From the NCBI GenBank assembly GCA_900074885.1, contig FJUW01000074.1, forward strand, positions 247,006 through 311,005: a stretch of 64,000 nucleotides of DNA, read 5' to 3'. How positions within the stretch are numbered: the stretch's first letter is position 1; every line of letters begins with the position of its first letter. The translations under genes were made by a program, and so were the position numbers. Below the pieces are notes generated by a model. That model was not told the DNA's origin. It did not search any database and saw nothing but the letters and a program-made list of their open reading frames with translations. The DNA comes from Rhynchosporium graminicola (taxonomy: Eukaryota; Ascomycota; Leotiomycetes; Helotiales; Ploettnerulaceae). This document shows, piece after piece, positions 1-13,431 of this stretch.

Positions 1-640
1 ACAGAGTCATGTTGTTCCACTTTGCGGCTAGTAGGGCGTTCATAAGTGCGGTATCAAGTTAAGCGAGGAATATATCGACTGGGATCTTTTTTTTAGGTCG
101 AGCAAAAGGTCTATATAATGATCGATTTCTTCGTCAACCTTATTACCGTAATCAAGCATACAGTCGCATTTACTGTCCTTCTTTAGTGCCTTCTTAGTAA
201 TCGGGTAGTCTATGTCGTGGAGCCAGCTAATAGAGATCTTCAACTTGCCGTCTTTATCGACCTTAGTATTAGAGTCCGACTTAGGAAGAGATCTCAAAGT
301 TTACTTAGCTCCCTTTATCATCTTCGAATTATCTTTTATCTCCTACGCTTACCGACTAACTCTACTTGTTTCGACCTGCACTATTAACTGCTCCGACCTT
401 ATTATTATTATTCGCAGACGCCTTCACATCTTGGTACGTTCTCGAGCCGGTTCTATAATCTTTACTCTTTCCTAAAAACAAGCCCACTGTGCATAACTGC
501 TGCTTTGATAGGGCCTCGTACCATTCCTTCCAGGCTCTAGACGCACGCCCCTTTCTGTAATAACAGCAGACTAATCCAAACCGATATCGTGAGAGTATGC
601 AAGTCAGTCCTATGTAGATATATTTAGATACGAACATATT
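1..640 (-). pseudogene. Decayed paralogue of the gene at 1000-2059, cut by the window edge
   Basis: Two frames (297-40 and 637-362) translate to segments that match the intact neighbour in the same order. One keeps a WLHDID core (neighbour WLHDMD) followed by a DHYIDLLLDLK stretch (neighbour DHFVDILLDMK). The other keeps a WYEALSKQQLCTVGL stretch (neighbour WYKGLSEQQLGTVGL). Bases 1-66 also align with about 1199-1264, so the copy runs off the left edge. Frames shift between 298 and 361, and the sequence is richer in TA than the intact copy, so I read it as a pseudogene shaped partly by RIP. Function unknown. Confidence 0.8.
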
Positions 641-999
641 ATATTCAGAGATATCACCTAAAAGGAAAGCTTATATACGATATAGTATTCAAGATTATGA
701 TTAGTCGCTGTTTTATTAAGCTTCTCTTTAAGTCGAGATAGACTTTATGTCCTGTCTCCTGTTATAGTATCATTTAGCAGATTGAAATTATTAAAGAGAT
801 ATTAATAGAATTTAGTTCCTCCTGAATTCACTTTATTATGATAACTTAATACTATCATATCTAAACTTATTTATTAATATATGTATATTTATTTTATGCA
901 TCGGAGATCTCCTCTATCTCAGAACCTTGCTACTATCAAGGAACTCACCAAGCCATAATCAGGATTTAAAAACCACTTTCCGCACGATCTCATTTTTTA

Positions 1000-2059
1000 T
1001 TATTCTGCTCTCAATGATAGTCGTGTTGCTTGTGCTATGCCCTTACTAACATATTCATAGCCGACGAACGCTTGCATAAATCCCAAATTTGCAGATGCCT
1101 TCTCGACCTGTTCCTCTGTCATCTTGGCCCCAAATCTTTCCTGAAGTGTTGCCTTAAAACTATCACTTCCTATCCATCTACTGATCTCTATAGCACAAAG
1201 AGTCAGATTGCCCCATTTCGCATCTGGTATGCTGTGGATCAGAGCGTCGTCAAGCTGGGAGAGAAGCCTGCCGAGTGTGAGGGTTTTCATATCCAGCAGT
1301 ATGTCGACGAAGTGATCTACCTCTGATTCGCTGTCCATGTTGTTGCCTGCAGGTCTACAGTTACAGTATGTGATCTTTCCCGCGTGAATCTTTGAAGTGG
1401 GGCCGTCCATATCGTGTAGCCAGCCTACAGACATCTTTAAGGTTCCACTCTGATCCACCTGAGTAGCGAATCTCGACGCAAGAAGAGTACTTATAGCCTT
1501 GCTACTTCCTTTGACCTCCTTGGAAACACAATTCTTTGCCATTTCGGTATATTTTCGCTTTTTACCGGCTTTCTCATTGAGAGCATCATCTTCTGCTCTG
1601 TTGTTTGCGTCCTTGCCCCCATCCTCTGTCCCGTCCGGATCCACATCGTCGCTGTGTTTATCGTTGCTTGCGGAAATTTTCGCGTCACCATACCTCCTCG
1701 ATCTGCTCTTGGTATCCGATGCGAGACCTAAGGACAACCCCACTGTACCCAACTGTTGCTCTGACAAACCCTTGTACCAGCTTGTCCGGACTTTTCTTGC
1801 GCGGCCCTTGTCATCCCATATCTCCCTCGCCCTTTTGTTTCTCTCCTTGAGGCTGAGCCGAAGTAACAGCATGGACTGGCGATCGGTAAATTTATTGCCG
1901 GTTCCGATTGCTGGGATAGTCGATGCGATCTCTTGGTCGAGGATCGCATTCGCTGTTTTGGTCAGCTATGCGCGAACTGCGGAGCTCACTGCTCGGGGAT
2001 ACGAGATGAAGATGCTTACGAGTGATCTTCCGGAGAAGATCGAGATTTGATGCAGACAT
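1000..2059 (-). CDS. Uncharacterised fungal protein, two exons, about 330 aa
   Basis: The open frame 1872-1000 extends upstream past its first ATG and meets a stop only beyond a plausible acceptor. A consistent model is exon 1 at 2059-2020 (starting MSASNLDLLRKIT), an intron at 2019-1953 (67 bp, GTAAGC donor, CTGAC branch, ACAG acceptor) and exon 2 at 1952-1000, giving 331 codons with stop. The N-terminal third has a basic K/R-rich segment and a SEQQLGTVGL motif. The middle is acidic and low in complexity, and the C-terminal half contains WLHDMD and a helical region. No signal peptide or membrane segment is visible. I do not recognise the family. The adjacent decayed paralogue shows that it belongs to a local duplication. 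The exon-1 assignment is inference; the main exon is firm. Confidence 0.65.
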
Positions 2060-3819
2060 CGCGTTATGCCATTGATGTAGCGCTGGTTGTACTGTTGGTT
2101 GTATTATTATCTGTGTTTGGATCGTGTTGTAGTGATTTACAGGTGTGTTGATATCTCTGTTCTAAACTCGGAGTCGTCGTAACTATATAGAGGCCACCAG
2201 CAGACTCTAATCATTTTTCGCGATTCATTTGTGTCGCATCTTGATCAAGCGACAATGGTGCCTCATTCACTCGGAGAACAAGATCCAGGACAAGCAACCT
2301 TCTAGAAACCGTTTCACTTGCCCAATATTCAATGTTTCAGATTTTGAGAAAGGAAATTCATAGAAAAATCTAATTATTGTGGCACCTTCATATTACTCCT
2401 TGATTCTCTTCACATTTCGCGCGCCAAGGTACTCTGTCATTGCTTTGTTTACTGTTCGCTACGCGAAGGCCTGTGCGCACGCATCGATATTATCCAGGTT
2501 CCCAAGAACCCTTCTCATTTCTTCGATATATGCGACGTTTTCGGCAAAATTCCGACTCTACACATTGGACTGAAAACCAAGATTATTCATAAATCAGTTA
2601 GCTTCTGTAGGGTTTGCGTCTGCCCGTTCTGAAGATTTGACCGACATAATATTTCCTGCTTCGTGGTATTCAATTAACAGACATAACGTACGCCTTGCTC
2701 GACGAATTGATAACGAAAGATAGGAAGATATAGTAGAGATGGGTGGAGTACAGACTTGCAGTCTGTTCGGCTTCACTTTATAGCATAACAAGCAGCCACG
2801 ACATCTGTACATGTGATAGCTATGTTTGTGCTGTTACAAGCCCCTCCGTCTTGTATGATAAATCAGCTTGGGAGGGCGGAGGTTAATATTAGCTAAGAGT
2901 GGATGTTTAATCACTGCGTGCACACTGTGTTGTTTGACAAAGCTGTCTCAGGAGATTTTAGGTACGCAACTTATCTCCTGTTTTCTGCTTGACAGGGCGC
3001 GCGAGAGCGTAATGTTTCAGATGCTGACTTAAATCTTCAACTTGCGCTCAGACGAATGAGAATATTTAGCTTACCTTAAAAACAAAACTCAGAGTTTCCC
3101 GAGTTCGAAAGATTTCAAAATTTTGAAGCTTATCACATGATACGACGTAGCAAGCTGGACATTCTGGCAATTTTTGATTCAGCGGTCATGAATCTCTTTC
3201 GTTGAACCCGTTATCTTCAATATGTAAGACATCGATTACTTGAATACCTTCTTTTATATTCTATGGTCTCAACGCGAAGAGGTGGTTGGCGCGCCTCCGA
3301 AACCCTTTTGTGTCAGTGGAACAAGAATGTCTGAGGAACGTGGAATTCTGGTTCAATTGAGAGGAATTTGGAACCTCATAGTGGCTATGATGTAGGAATG
3401 CATCCTCCGTGCGCTGATGCTTAAGCTAATGAGAGTAATCAATGCGTTGTGTTGGTTCCGGCATTGGGGTATATAACTGTTGTAGAGCGCTATATTATAA
3501 GTGATCTGTTTCAAACGATAAAGGAGACTGCTGTGAAAAGTTTGTAGCCAAGGATTTGAAGCCTTGTGCTTTTAATCGATATCCATGGTACTATAGGTGG
3601 CTGACACTGGCTGTTGATAGTAACAAATGGACGACAACTTTGACTGGGCTCGATGCTAGAACTATTTTGATTGAACAGCCTGAGATCCTACACTATTAAT
3701 AGTGGACTATCAATAGTGAATCCGCTTATTTGCTGAAGACGAAACCGTTTATGCTCGTGTGATGGCTGAAATGTGAATTTATAGATGGACGAGCAGCTAC
3801 AGTATGAGAGTTGGAAAGA
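2060..3819. other. Intergenic, no supportable gene
   Basis: Mixed-composition host DNA with CA and TG retained. Only short ORFs occur (for example 2379-2573 and 2812-2594) and none has recognisable motifs. A perfect 14-bp palindrome lies at 3691-3704 (CACTATTAATAGTG). The stretch ends at the target site TCTAC (3820-3824) used by element 1. Confidence 0.6.
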
Positions 3820-3824
3820 TCTAC

Positions 3825-4006
3825 TGTAATGGGTCTGTGCGCCTAGTGCCTCCTACTCCCGTATTTCAGAATTAGAGAGGAAGGAAGAACCTTCTCTCCT
3901 TAGTAATTAGTTTCTATATTAACCAGATTATTACTAGCGAACCTCTAGCGACTATTCTATTATTCTATTATGCTTATTTACCTTAGTGTACTAAGTGATT
4001 ATTATA
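3825..4006 (+). repeat. Element 1 left (5') LTR
   Basis: Begins TGTAATGGGTC and ends GATTATTATA. It aligns over 182 bp with 26565-26746 without net indels. Its outer (left) edge keeps TG dinucleotides that read TA in the partner. Confidence 0.93.
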
Positions 4007-4022
4007 TTTTAATTACTTTTAC

Positions 4023-4257
4023 TGTGACGCTTACTTTAGAAAGGTCTCAAAACTATATGAGTAATAAGATCTCATATTATTATGAATATGAAGTAGTAAG
4101 AATCACTTAAGAATCTATAACTAAGGAGTGAAGAAGTAGAGAGAGAAAGGAAGTATATATATGAAAAGGGGCCCCTAAACTCTACTCGTATAATCTCGCT
4201 TAGTAATAAGTATTTCTACTAATAGGGAGAAACCTCTAAACCTGACTAGTTATTATA
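4023..4257 (-). repeat. Element 2 LTR (left; 3' LTR in element sense)
   Basis: Starts TGTGACGCTTAC and ends CTAGTTATTATA. It pairs with 10352-10586. The left edge, about 75 bp, keeps TG and CA positions that are TA in the partner. Confidence 0.92.
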
Positions 4258-4278
4258 TTACTCCCCCCTCTGAAAAAA

Positions 4279-4292
4279 GCTCGCCCTCGAGC
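4279..4292. other. Small hairpin beside the element 2 polypurine tract
   Basis: GCTCGCCCTCGAGC can fold as a 5-bp stem (GCTCG/CGAGC) with loop CCCT. It lies 8 bp from the polypyrimidine run. The same 14 bases recur at 21099-21112 in element 4. Confidence 0.7.
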
Positions 4293-4299
4293 GTTAGTC

Positions 4300-7200
4300 T
4301 ATTTCCTTATTACTATTAAGGTAATCGTAATTATTAATTCTATCGTAGAAAGCTTTTAGCTAATTAAGTAGTTTAGCGGGAGGTCTAGCTTATGTTAAGT
4401 TATTAAGGTGGAATTATTATAGCTTAGTAAGAGCGTATTTAACGTTTATAGCGTTATACTATATAAGATCGACGTCTTAATTTAACTAGGAAACTCGGTA
4501 TAAGAGGCTATTACGCTGCTTATAGTATGTAAGTATATCTTCGATCTCCTATTTATTATTACTAGTGATATTAATAAGTAGTAGCAGTAGTAAGGTTTAT
4601 CCTAGTAAGGGGTCGTTTAGATACTTCTATAGCTTAGTAGTAGGGAATACGTTATATACTTTTATACTAGTAGGGAGCTCTAGATAATAAGAGCTTCTGA
4701 TCTTTTTAATTATATAGAAGAGTCCGTTAGTTAGGAAGTCGAGTTTTTTACTAAGTCGAGTACTCGTAAAGTAGTATATATCTAGCTAGATAAGATCGTC
4801 TATAGTAAAGTCGACTTTATAGTATAAGCGATTATAGAATTAGGATATCTTAGCTTATATACGTTAGAAGCTTAATTAAGTAGTAGTCTAAGTATCGCGC
4901 AGACGATTAGCGTAATCTAGAGCTTACTAAGTATTTAACTTATTAATAAGCGTAATAGAGTTAGATAAGTCTTTCTAATTCTAATTAACGCGGGATATAT
5001 ATCTATAAATAATTTCAAAGGGTAAGAGACCTCTAAGGGATTCGTAAGGGAGAGTTATCTAGGCGTAATCTATAATAAGTAAGAATTCTAACTAGTTATC
5101 TTAATAGTAAGAGATAAAAGGTTATAATCTACGTTAGAGATATTAGTTATAGATCTCTATTTAGCTATCTATTTATAAGTAGTCTACTGCAGAAAGCTAT
5201 CTTTTAGTGCTAAGAATCGTAATAACTATAGTCTAAAAACAGGAAATGAATTAAGGCCCTCTATCAGAGGTAATAATCAATAGAGCTCCGAAATAGTAGT
5301 ATATATAATATAAGTAAAGCTTTATAAGATCGCGCGTATTAGAGGTCTTTCGGTATAGAATACTAATTACTTATTTATTAAAATAGTTAATAAATACGAG
5401 AACGTTATCGTAGCTATATTTATCGTAGTTAAAGCTATAGTAGTCGATTATAATATACTCCTATAGACGTGATAGTACGGGCAGAGGTTAGAGAAGGCTC
5501 GGTTTCTTATCGTATAGTACTTAAATTCGTCGGTAAGTATAATAGTTATAATAGTACTAGTTAATAGTTAAAGCGATTCCGTACTACTAGTATTATAATA
5601 CTAGTAGTTATAAGGTCTTCTTTATACTTAGATAAGTAGTCTCTAATTAGTCGTATACTTCGCGTATAAGTAGTATACGAAAGTATAAAATATTAGGTAC
5701 GATTAGTCTTTCTTTATAGAGTAGAAGATCTTTTTCTATAGTTAGTTTTCTAGGAGTAGTAGAGAGAGCTTATTTCCGTAATACTTAGAGTAATAGCATA
5801 ATATAATTAGCGTTAAGTACTTACTATACTATAGAAAAGACTAGCGATAAGTCGGCGACTTCTAAGGTGTTAATAAGCTTAAAGTTATCTATAGAGTCAA
5901 AGCTATTCCAGAGGTTACTTATAAGTAGTACTAGATCGATTTAGTCTTCGCGTAGTAGCTACTATAAACGCTAAGTTCTTTTAGCGTTATTCTAGTCGTC
6001 TAATTTATCTGTTCTGCGAGAGAGAGCGTTAGTAAGTAGATTATACTTCCTAGGTCGATAAGTAATTATAAAGTTATAATCTGCGAGTAGCTAAGCATAT
6101 TAAGCTTATTATGCGTTTAGCTATTTAGAGGTTATAAAGTACTTAAGAGCTTTATAATTAGTAATAACGCGGATCTGATATAGTATACCTACGAGCTCAG
6201 ATCTCTAGTTACTAAAAGATCATATAATTATAAGCATTTCCTTATCGTAGATAGAGTAATTAAGCTCGGTAAGTAGTATAGTCTTAGAGAAGTAAGCTAC
6301 TAGGAACTAGTTTTCGTTATACTATTACGATAGTATACCTGCTATTACTTTATTACTAGCGTCTATTTCGATAATATAAGATAGATATTACTAATAGTAA
6401 TAGAGGAGTAGTACCGAAGTAAGAGCGTACTTTAAGTGATTAAAGGTATCTTTACACTCCCTAGCGAACCGAAATAATACGTTATTTTTAGTAAGTTATA
6501 TAAGAGGTTTTACAATAATTCTATAGTCTTTAATGAATTATTAGTAGAAGTTATAAAAGCTTAAGAATAATTATATGCCCTTAACTATAGTTAGGTAATT
6601 CTAAGATTATATAATATTAACTTTCTTAGGGTCTACCTCGATCCTAGAAGTAGAGATAATAAATCTAAGGTATTTAGTACGAGTAACGTTGAATTTATAC
6701 TTCTTAAGGTCAGCTTATAATCTAGCGTCTTATAATTATTATAGTACCTTATGTACGTGTAATTAATACTATAGTAAGTCGTTAGAGTAGATCAGAATAT
6801 TATCTAGATATACTATATAGAAGTCGTCTAAGTAATCGAATAAGATATTATTTATATATCGCTAGTATATCGCAGGGCTATTAGTCAGACCGAAAGGGAG
6901 TACCTTATACTTATATACACTATAACAGGTCCGGAAGGTTATATACTCTTTAGAGGCTAGATCTATTCGAATTCAGTAGAACGCCTAGCGAATATCTAGT
7001 TTAGTGAATATCTTAGTAGTAGAGATTCTAGCTAGCGTTTTATCGATTAATAGTAGTAGATATTAATCCTTCCTCGTGAGGTTATTAAGTGCGCGAAAGT
7101 TAATATAGAATCTTAGACTTCTATTAGCTTTCTTAATAAAAAGAATAAGTATAGCGTATAGTACTTAAGAAGGTTTAATAAAACCTTTAGCTAAGTTATT

Positions 7201-10200
7201 AGTAATATACGCCTTAATAACTTTAAGTTCTTTAGCCGATATCTTATATAAGAGGGAGTATTTAAAGCTCTTCTTAGCTCTTTCCTTAAGCTTAATTCGG
7301 TAATCGTATAAGCGATAAAAAGGGAGAATATCGCTAGCTTCCTTAGAAAAGACGTATACATATTAGCTATACTCGTAAGGGATCTATAGTTCTAAATCTA
7401 ATTCGCTTAAGCTAATAGTAAATTATTAAGCGGTTTTACGATGTTCCGTAAGGTCGATAGTTAAAGATATAATAGTAGTATTATATTACTAAACTATAAT
7501 TCGGTTATTAAGAAGCTTATCTATCTCATAAAGGGTAGTAGAGAAGATCTTATCGTTAGAAGACTTCTAGCGTTTATATAAGAGATAGAAAGCTAAGCTG
7601 CTAATTATATAAATCTCTAGCGTAAGAGGCTCTAGAAGAGGTCTAAGTATACGAGGTGATCTTAGTCGCTTCCGAAATATCGTAATAGTTATATTTATAC
7701 TTTAAGTAGCTTCTATTAAGTCGCGAGATAGTGTTCCGAGTAACTATTAATCTATAGTATGAATTGCACGAGTATAGTCTTATATGTAAGTCTTTAATAT
7801 AGAGACTTCTAATTAGAGTTAAAATAGAGATTCACGCGGGATATAAGCGATAATATCGCTAAATCGTACGTACTTCGGCCGTATATTAGTAGCTTCTCTA
7901 GAGTATAAAGACTTCTCTTTACTACTTTATTCTTATTCTTCAGATAATAAACACTTAGGCTTATTATATCTATAATAAGTAGTATAAACGCCGGAGAAAT
8001 AGTCCTAACTAATCGGCAGTAGTAATAGAGGGTTAGTTACTTATAGAATACTCTCTAGGGGAGAGTTTTAGATATTTTTATAGCTATAAGTCTCCCTAGA
8101 AGTACGCTTCCGAGCTAGTAATAGTCGTTTAATAATAGAGATAGAGTTAATAATAGCTCGAATATTAATAAGAGAGTTAGTTGCGCTTCGCTGTTCCTCG
8201 TACGCTTCTCAGAACTAATTAAGGCGTTCGTTTCGTTTGTTAGCGTTATGTTAATAGCGCTAGTAAGTATAGTATTTATATAAGTCCTTAATCTCGATCG
8301 GAGAGCTATAAACGTTACTAGGAGGAGTATATAGTAGCTAAATAATCTATTGTTTAGAAGTATCTAAGAGTACTTGATATTCCGAAAGCTAGGCTCTTCC
8401 GAGTATAATACTATAGTTTCTGAGAGTAGTAATAAGAAAGGGAGTAAATGCCTAAACACGACGATCTACTATTAAATTAAGTATCGTATAGTAACTAATA
8501 GTACTACTATTAATACTATTAAAGTCTTTAATAAGAATTACATTTAGTAGAAGGTAAATTAAAGGTTTTAAGAAAAAGGAAAGAGATTTAAGAAAAGAAC
8601 GATTAATAAAATAGTATTTATTAGCTTCAGAATCGAGAAGTGCGAGTAGCTTATATAAGAGTCTATTCTTAGTAAGAGTAGCACGTATAGTAAACGATTA
8701 ACTACTAAGAAGCTTCGTAAGGTTAAGATATTGTATATCTCGTATACTACTTAAGAAGGAGTCTTTCCTTAAGCGTAGTCTTTTACTAGCGGTTTAATAT
8801 ACTCCTAGGCGTTATTATACGTTTCTTTATTATTATTATCTTCTGACTCGCTATTAACGTCGTTATTAGTATTAATTATATTAATTCGATACGGAGTATT
8901 AGGTCGAGCTAACGATAAGCGTAAGTATAAAGTAAGCGTAAAGTAATAAGGAGTATTCGCTAGTAATTATGCATAAGGCGTATCGTTTCGTATAAAGTAT
9001 AATACTTATTTACTAGTCGCACTAGTATTCTTAGGCGTAGGAAGACTAATTTGCGGATAAGAAGAGGAGTTAGTATTATGGCGCTAAGAGGAGGTATTTA
9101 TAGGGCGTTCTTAAGTCGCGCTAGCTTTAGCTGAAGACTCGGAATAATAAGTTTTTTTAATGAATTAACCTTAGTCTTTAGCTTATATAGCCTTAACGTA
9201 TTCTTCTAGTGTCCTTGACGTTTGGTATTATTAGAAGAACTATTTCCGTAGCTATATAGGTAGCTTCTCTTATAAGTCTATTTTCAGAGTTAATTAATTA
9301 TTTACTTTAGCTTTACGAGCTAGTGTACGAAACTTATAAAAGAATGTCTAGAAGGTCTACTTATAATCTATCTTTAGCGCGGAGTAGCTAGCTCTTACAG
9401 TTTATTAGTCGTATAGATTAGATAAGAAGGAGACGAGTTAAGTGATTATATTAAGTGAATTAATTATACTGCCTTCTTTATTATATTCTAGTTCTAAGAA
9501 TAAGAGTTCTAGGTAGGTTCTAGCTATTCTTTCTATTTAGTTAAGTAACTAATCTTTATAGTGATCTTTATTAATAAAGTAGCTAGAGTAGCGCTAGAGA
9601 GCGTTACGTATCTGCACTTCCTAGAGTTTTAGAGAGTAATCGATTCTATTAGAGAGCTTATTTAGAAGGTTTAGTATCTTCTCTATACGCGTAGCGTATA
9701 ATATTAATAATATTCCTCTAGTAGATTATTCTCGACGACGATTATTAGGCGTAGGAGTAGCGTTATCTTCTTTAATTAATAGTAGTAGTATTATACGCGA
9801 TTAAACGTTATTAAATAATATAGACTTAGTAAAGCGCTAAGCAGTTAACTAGTATAGTTCTAGGAACTCGTCTTATAACTAATATAGTTCTGCAGATAAG
9901 TCAGCGTTTAATTATCTCTCTTCCGCGAGCTTCCTTTCTGCTTCTTATAGCTAGTAAGCGCGGTTTTCCTATAAGTTACTTATAGTTACTATTAATATAG
10001 GGGTATTATTAGGGAGGTTTAGGGACTTAGTAAGTTCGTTAATTATAGTAGGAGTTAGGGAGCTTAACTCGGACGAGGCGTTGTCGCGAGTACTATTTAC
10101 TATAGAGAGAGGTAGGTTATAGCGAGTATTACGAGTCGCTGAAGAATAAGAGGTAGAGGGAGTCGGAGAACTAGTAGTCGATTTATCGGACTTAGGTTAC

Positions 10201-10330
10201 TTCGGTTTAGGTGCTATTCTTTAAGTTTATACTTAGTATAGGCCTTCTCTGTATAGTATAATCTCCTACGTTTAGTAGCTCTAAGTATAGAGGTATAATA
10301 TAAGTAGATATTTACTATTTTCCTAGATAT
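4300..10330 (-). pseudogene. Element 2 gag-pol relic
   Basis: Read on the minus strand. A retropepsin-like segment (LLDSEA, from a DSGA-type active site) lies at about 8650-8390. The reverse transcriptase has VLPFGLTNSPA and, at 6810-6799, YLDN in place of YLDD. A chromodomain-like segment (RVSWLNWDVD-type core) lies at about 4560-4380 and the frame ends close to the hairpin. Stops are frequent TAA/TAG codons. The polymerase aspartate change (GAT to AAT) is the type expected from RIP. Family assignment is by motif recognition only. Boundaries of Gag are uncertain, and I could not place a zinc knuckle in it. Confidence 0.85.
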
Positions 10331-10351
10331 AAGTAAAAGAGTTATAGATAA

Positions 10352-10586
10352 TATAACACTTACTCTAGAAAGGTCTTAAAACTATATAAGTAATAAGATC
10401 TTATATTATTATAAATATAAAGTAATAAGAATTACTTAAGAATCTATAACTAAGGAGTAAAGAAGTAGAGAGAGAAGGGAAGTATATATATGAAAAGGGG
10501 CCCCTAAACTCTACTCGTGTAATCTCGCTTAGTAGTAAGTGTTTCTACTAATAGGGAGAAACCTCTAAACCTGACCAGCCGTCATA
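10352..10586 (-). repeat. Element 2 LTR (right; 5' LTR in element sense)
   Basis: Starts TATAACACTTAC and ends CCAGCCGTCATA. The right edge keeps CCAGCCGTCA where the left copy has CTAGTTATTA. Confidence 0.92.
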
Positions 10587-13431
10587 TTTACTTAACATTA
10601 GCCTAAATAGTTATAATAGCTTAAAGCGGAGAATCCTCTACTACGTTAATCCGACTTATACTCTAAGATAACTCTATTAGGGCCTAGATAATACTTAGCG
10701 ATATACTAGTAGATAACCTTTTAGTTCTATAAGAGAAACTCCGATCGCTAAAGAAATAGAATAATATCCTAAATAATCTTATAGTTAAGTACTTACGAAT
10801 ATTCAGCGAAGACCTTATTTAATACCCTCCGGAAGTTACTATAAGAGTACGACTTTACTAAGCTTATATATCTGAAGACCTTACCCTAAGTATAGAGAGA
10901 GATACTAGTCGATTAGTAGCTCCTAAAGAATCGCTAATTCCTCGCTAGGATAAAGGTAAATATATAATTCTACTGGAATACTAGGGCAGGAGCTAAAGAG
11001 AGCTTACTAAGTACTTATAGGCTTATAACTAAGTCTTCGATTATAATGCTAAAGGGTATCTAACTGATCTCGTTAAGATTAAATAAGTAATAATATTATT
11101 TCGTAAGGAACTAGCGAACGCTTAGGAAAGGTTTAGGAAATATACCTTAGATACCTTTTACGAGATAACCTAGGAAAGTTATAAAGAGTTCTTAGTGAAT
11201 CTCTAGCTACTTCTTATCTTACGAAGGGTAGCTAACTTATAGGCTCACGAGAATACTTACTAAAGGCTAGGTTAATTAATTAGAGAGTTTATAAATTACT
11301 TTAAAGAAAAAGAGGAATAACTCGAACCCTTTACTAAGCGCTAATTACGAGATATCTTATTTAATAAGATCCGCTTAGAGATTCGCTAGAAAATCGTCGA
11401 GAATAGCTAAGCTAATAGACTTTAGACTTAAGACTAAGTTATTTCTACTATTACTTTTTAAGAGACTTATATCTTATCTAGAGATACTAATAGTAATAAA
11501 AGATAAAAGGAACTTAAAGAGTAGAAATATACGGAGTTAAACGCGAAGAAGGACGACTCGTATAAGTATTAGTAAAGAACTGATAATCGATAAGATAAGA
11601 GCTAATAAAGATAAGAAGAGAGGAAAGATCTAAATAGTATACTTATTAGGGATTAGCTAATAAGACGGGATATCTCTAAGGTTTAGTGCTACTCTTATAA
11701 CGAATATAGATATATCTCTCTGAACTATCTAAAATTAAATACTAGTAATACTAAAGATAAACGCTAAGGAAAGCTATAACTCGTAGTATCTTCTATATTC
11801 GGACCGGGTTTACCGGATAATAAGATAGAAATCTAAATAAAGATTCTATCTTAAGGTAAGTAGAAATCGATAACTACCCTTATTAATAGTAGAATAGAAG
11901 ATAACTTTATATTAAGACTAGTTACTAAAGAATACGAGCTTGAACTTACTAGCGAAGAACTGAGGACTTTCTAGATACTTTCATAGAATAAAAGCGTTAT
12001 CTTTAGTACTATAGTCGCCTAGGTAGAGATAGCTGATTCGATTAGATAGACTAGAGTCGATACTCTTCGGCTAAGAGTTATTAATATACTAGGTATAGAC
12101 CTAATATTAGAGTAGCTATAGTTAGAGGATATAGATCCTTAGATAAGCTTTAAGAATAAGTAGTAGAGGTTCCCTTATAATTTAAAGGACTCTAATAGCC
12201 TTAATATTATAGTACCTCGAGCTTTTACGACTCTTATTAACGAAGAGAAATCTCCTATATACGCTATAATACTTAACTTACGTATAATACACTAGATAAA
12301 TACTAGCGATACGCTTACTATTCCCTCTGTATATAGTAACTTTGAGGATATATTCTCTAAGGAGAAAGGAAGCGAGCTACCCCTATTAGAGGGCTATTAA
12401 TACGCTATCGAGTTAGAACTAGGATTAAAGATATTTTATTCTCTAATCTATAACCTCTCTAAGAAGGAACTAGAGGTTCTTCGGGAATACCTCGACTTAT
12501 TAGAGGCGAAAAGTTAGATAAGAAAGAGTAAGAGTCCTATAGGTATACTTATTCTTTTTATACTTAAGAAAGATAGTAGCCTTCGATTATATATTAATTA
12601 CTAGGCTCTAAATAAAATTATAATTAAGGATTAGTACTTTCTGCTATTAATTAGCGAAACGCTAGATAAGCTCCGGGATACTAGAGTATTTACTAAACTA
12701 GACTTATAAAACGCTTACTACTATGTCCGAATTCGCTAGGGTAATGAATAGAAAACTGTATTTCGTACCCGATATAAGTATTATAAGTATTAAGTTATAT
12801 TATTTAGATTATTAAACGTACTAGCGACTTTCTAGGTATTTATTAATAATACGCTAGTAGGCCTCGTTGATATTACTTATATTATATATCTTAATAATAT
12901 CCTGATCTATTCTACTAACTTATTATAATATGAATAATACGTCTACTAAGTACTAGAGAGACTTTAGTATATAAACCTCTTTATTAAGTTATTAAAATAC
13001 TCCTTTAATACTAAAAGTATAAAGTTTCTAGGATATATTATCTCCTTAGCTAGCGTTTTAATAGATATAAGCCGGATAGATACTATTAGGGAATAGCTAG
13101 AGCTTGAAAGTATTAGAGATATATAAGTCTTTATCGGTTTTATAAACTTCTACTAGCGATTTATTATAAGGTTCTTAGCGATTACTTAACTTCTAATAAG
13201 TTTAATAAGAAGTAAGAAGAAAGGGTAACTTACTCTTACTTTTAGATAGAGTACTATAGAAAGGGAGGCTTTTAACGCGTTAAAAGATACGTTTACTATA
13301 GTACCTTTTCTTATGCACTTCGATCCACTGAAGCCGAGAAAGCTAGAGACTAATACTTCTAGGTTTACTATCGCGGGAATTCTCTCCTAGCCTAGAGAGT
13401 AGCTAGCGAAAGAAAGGGAAAAGGCTATCTA

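Larger units (their letters stand above)
4023..10586 (-). mobile_element. Element 2: Ty3/gypsy chromovirus-like element nested in element 1
   Basis: Identical-length LTRs of 235 bp (4023-4257 and 10352-10586) are flanked by TTTAC at 4018-4022 and 10587-10591. A polypyrimidine run at 4261-4270 just inside the left LTR is the polypurine tract read on the minus strand, so the element points left. Total length is 6,564 bp. The insertion lies in the element 1 leader, 17 bp inside its 5' LTR. A second member of this family begins at 63880. Confidence 0.93.

Noticed and set aside
3691..3704. Perfect 14-bp palindrome CACTATTAATAGTG
   Set aside because: Isolated, AT-rich and without context; not enough to call a regulatory site.
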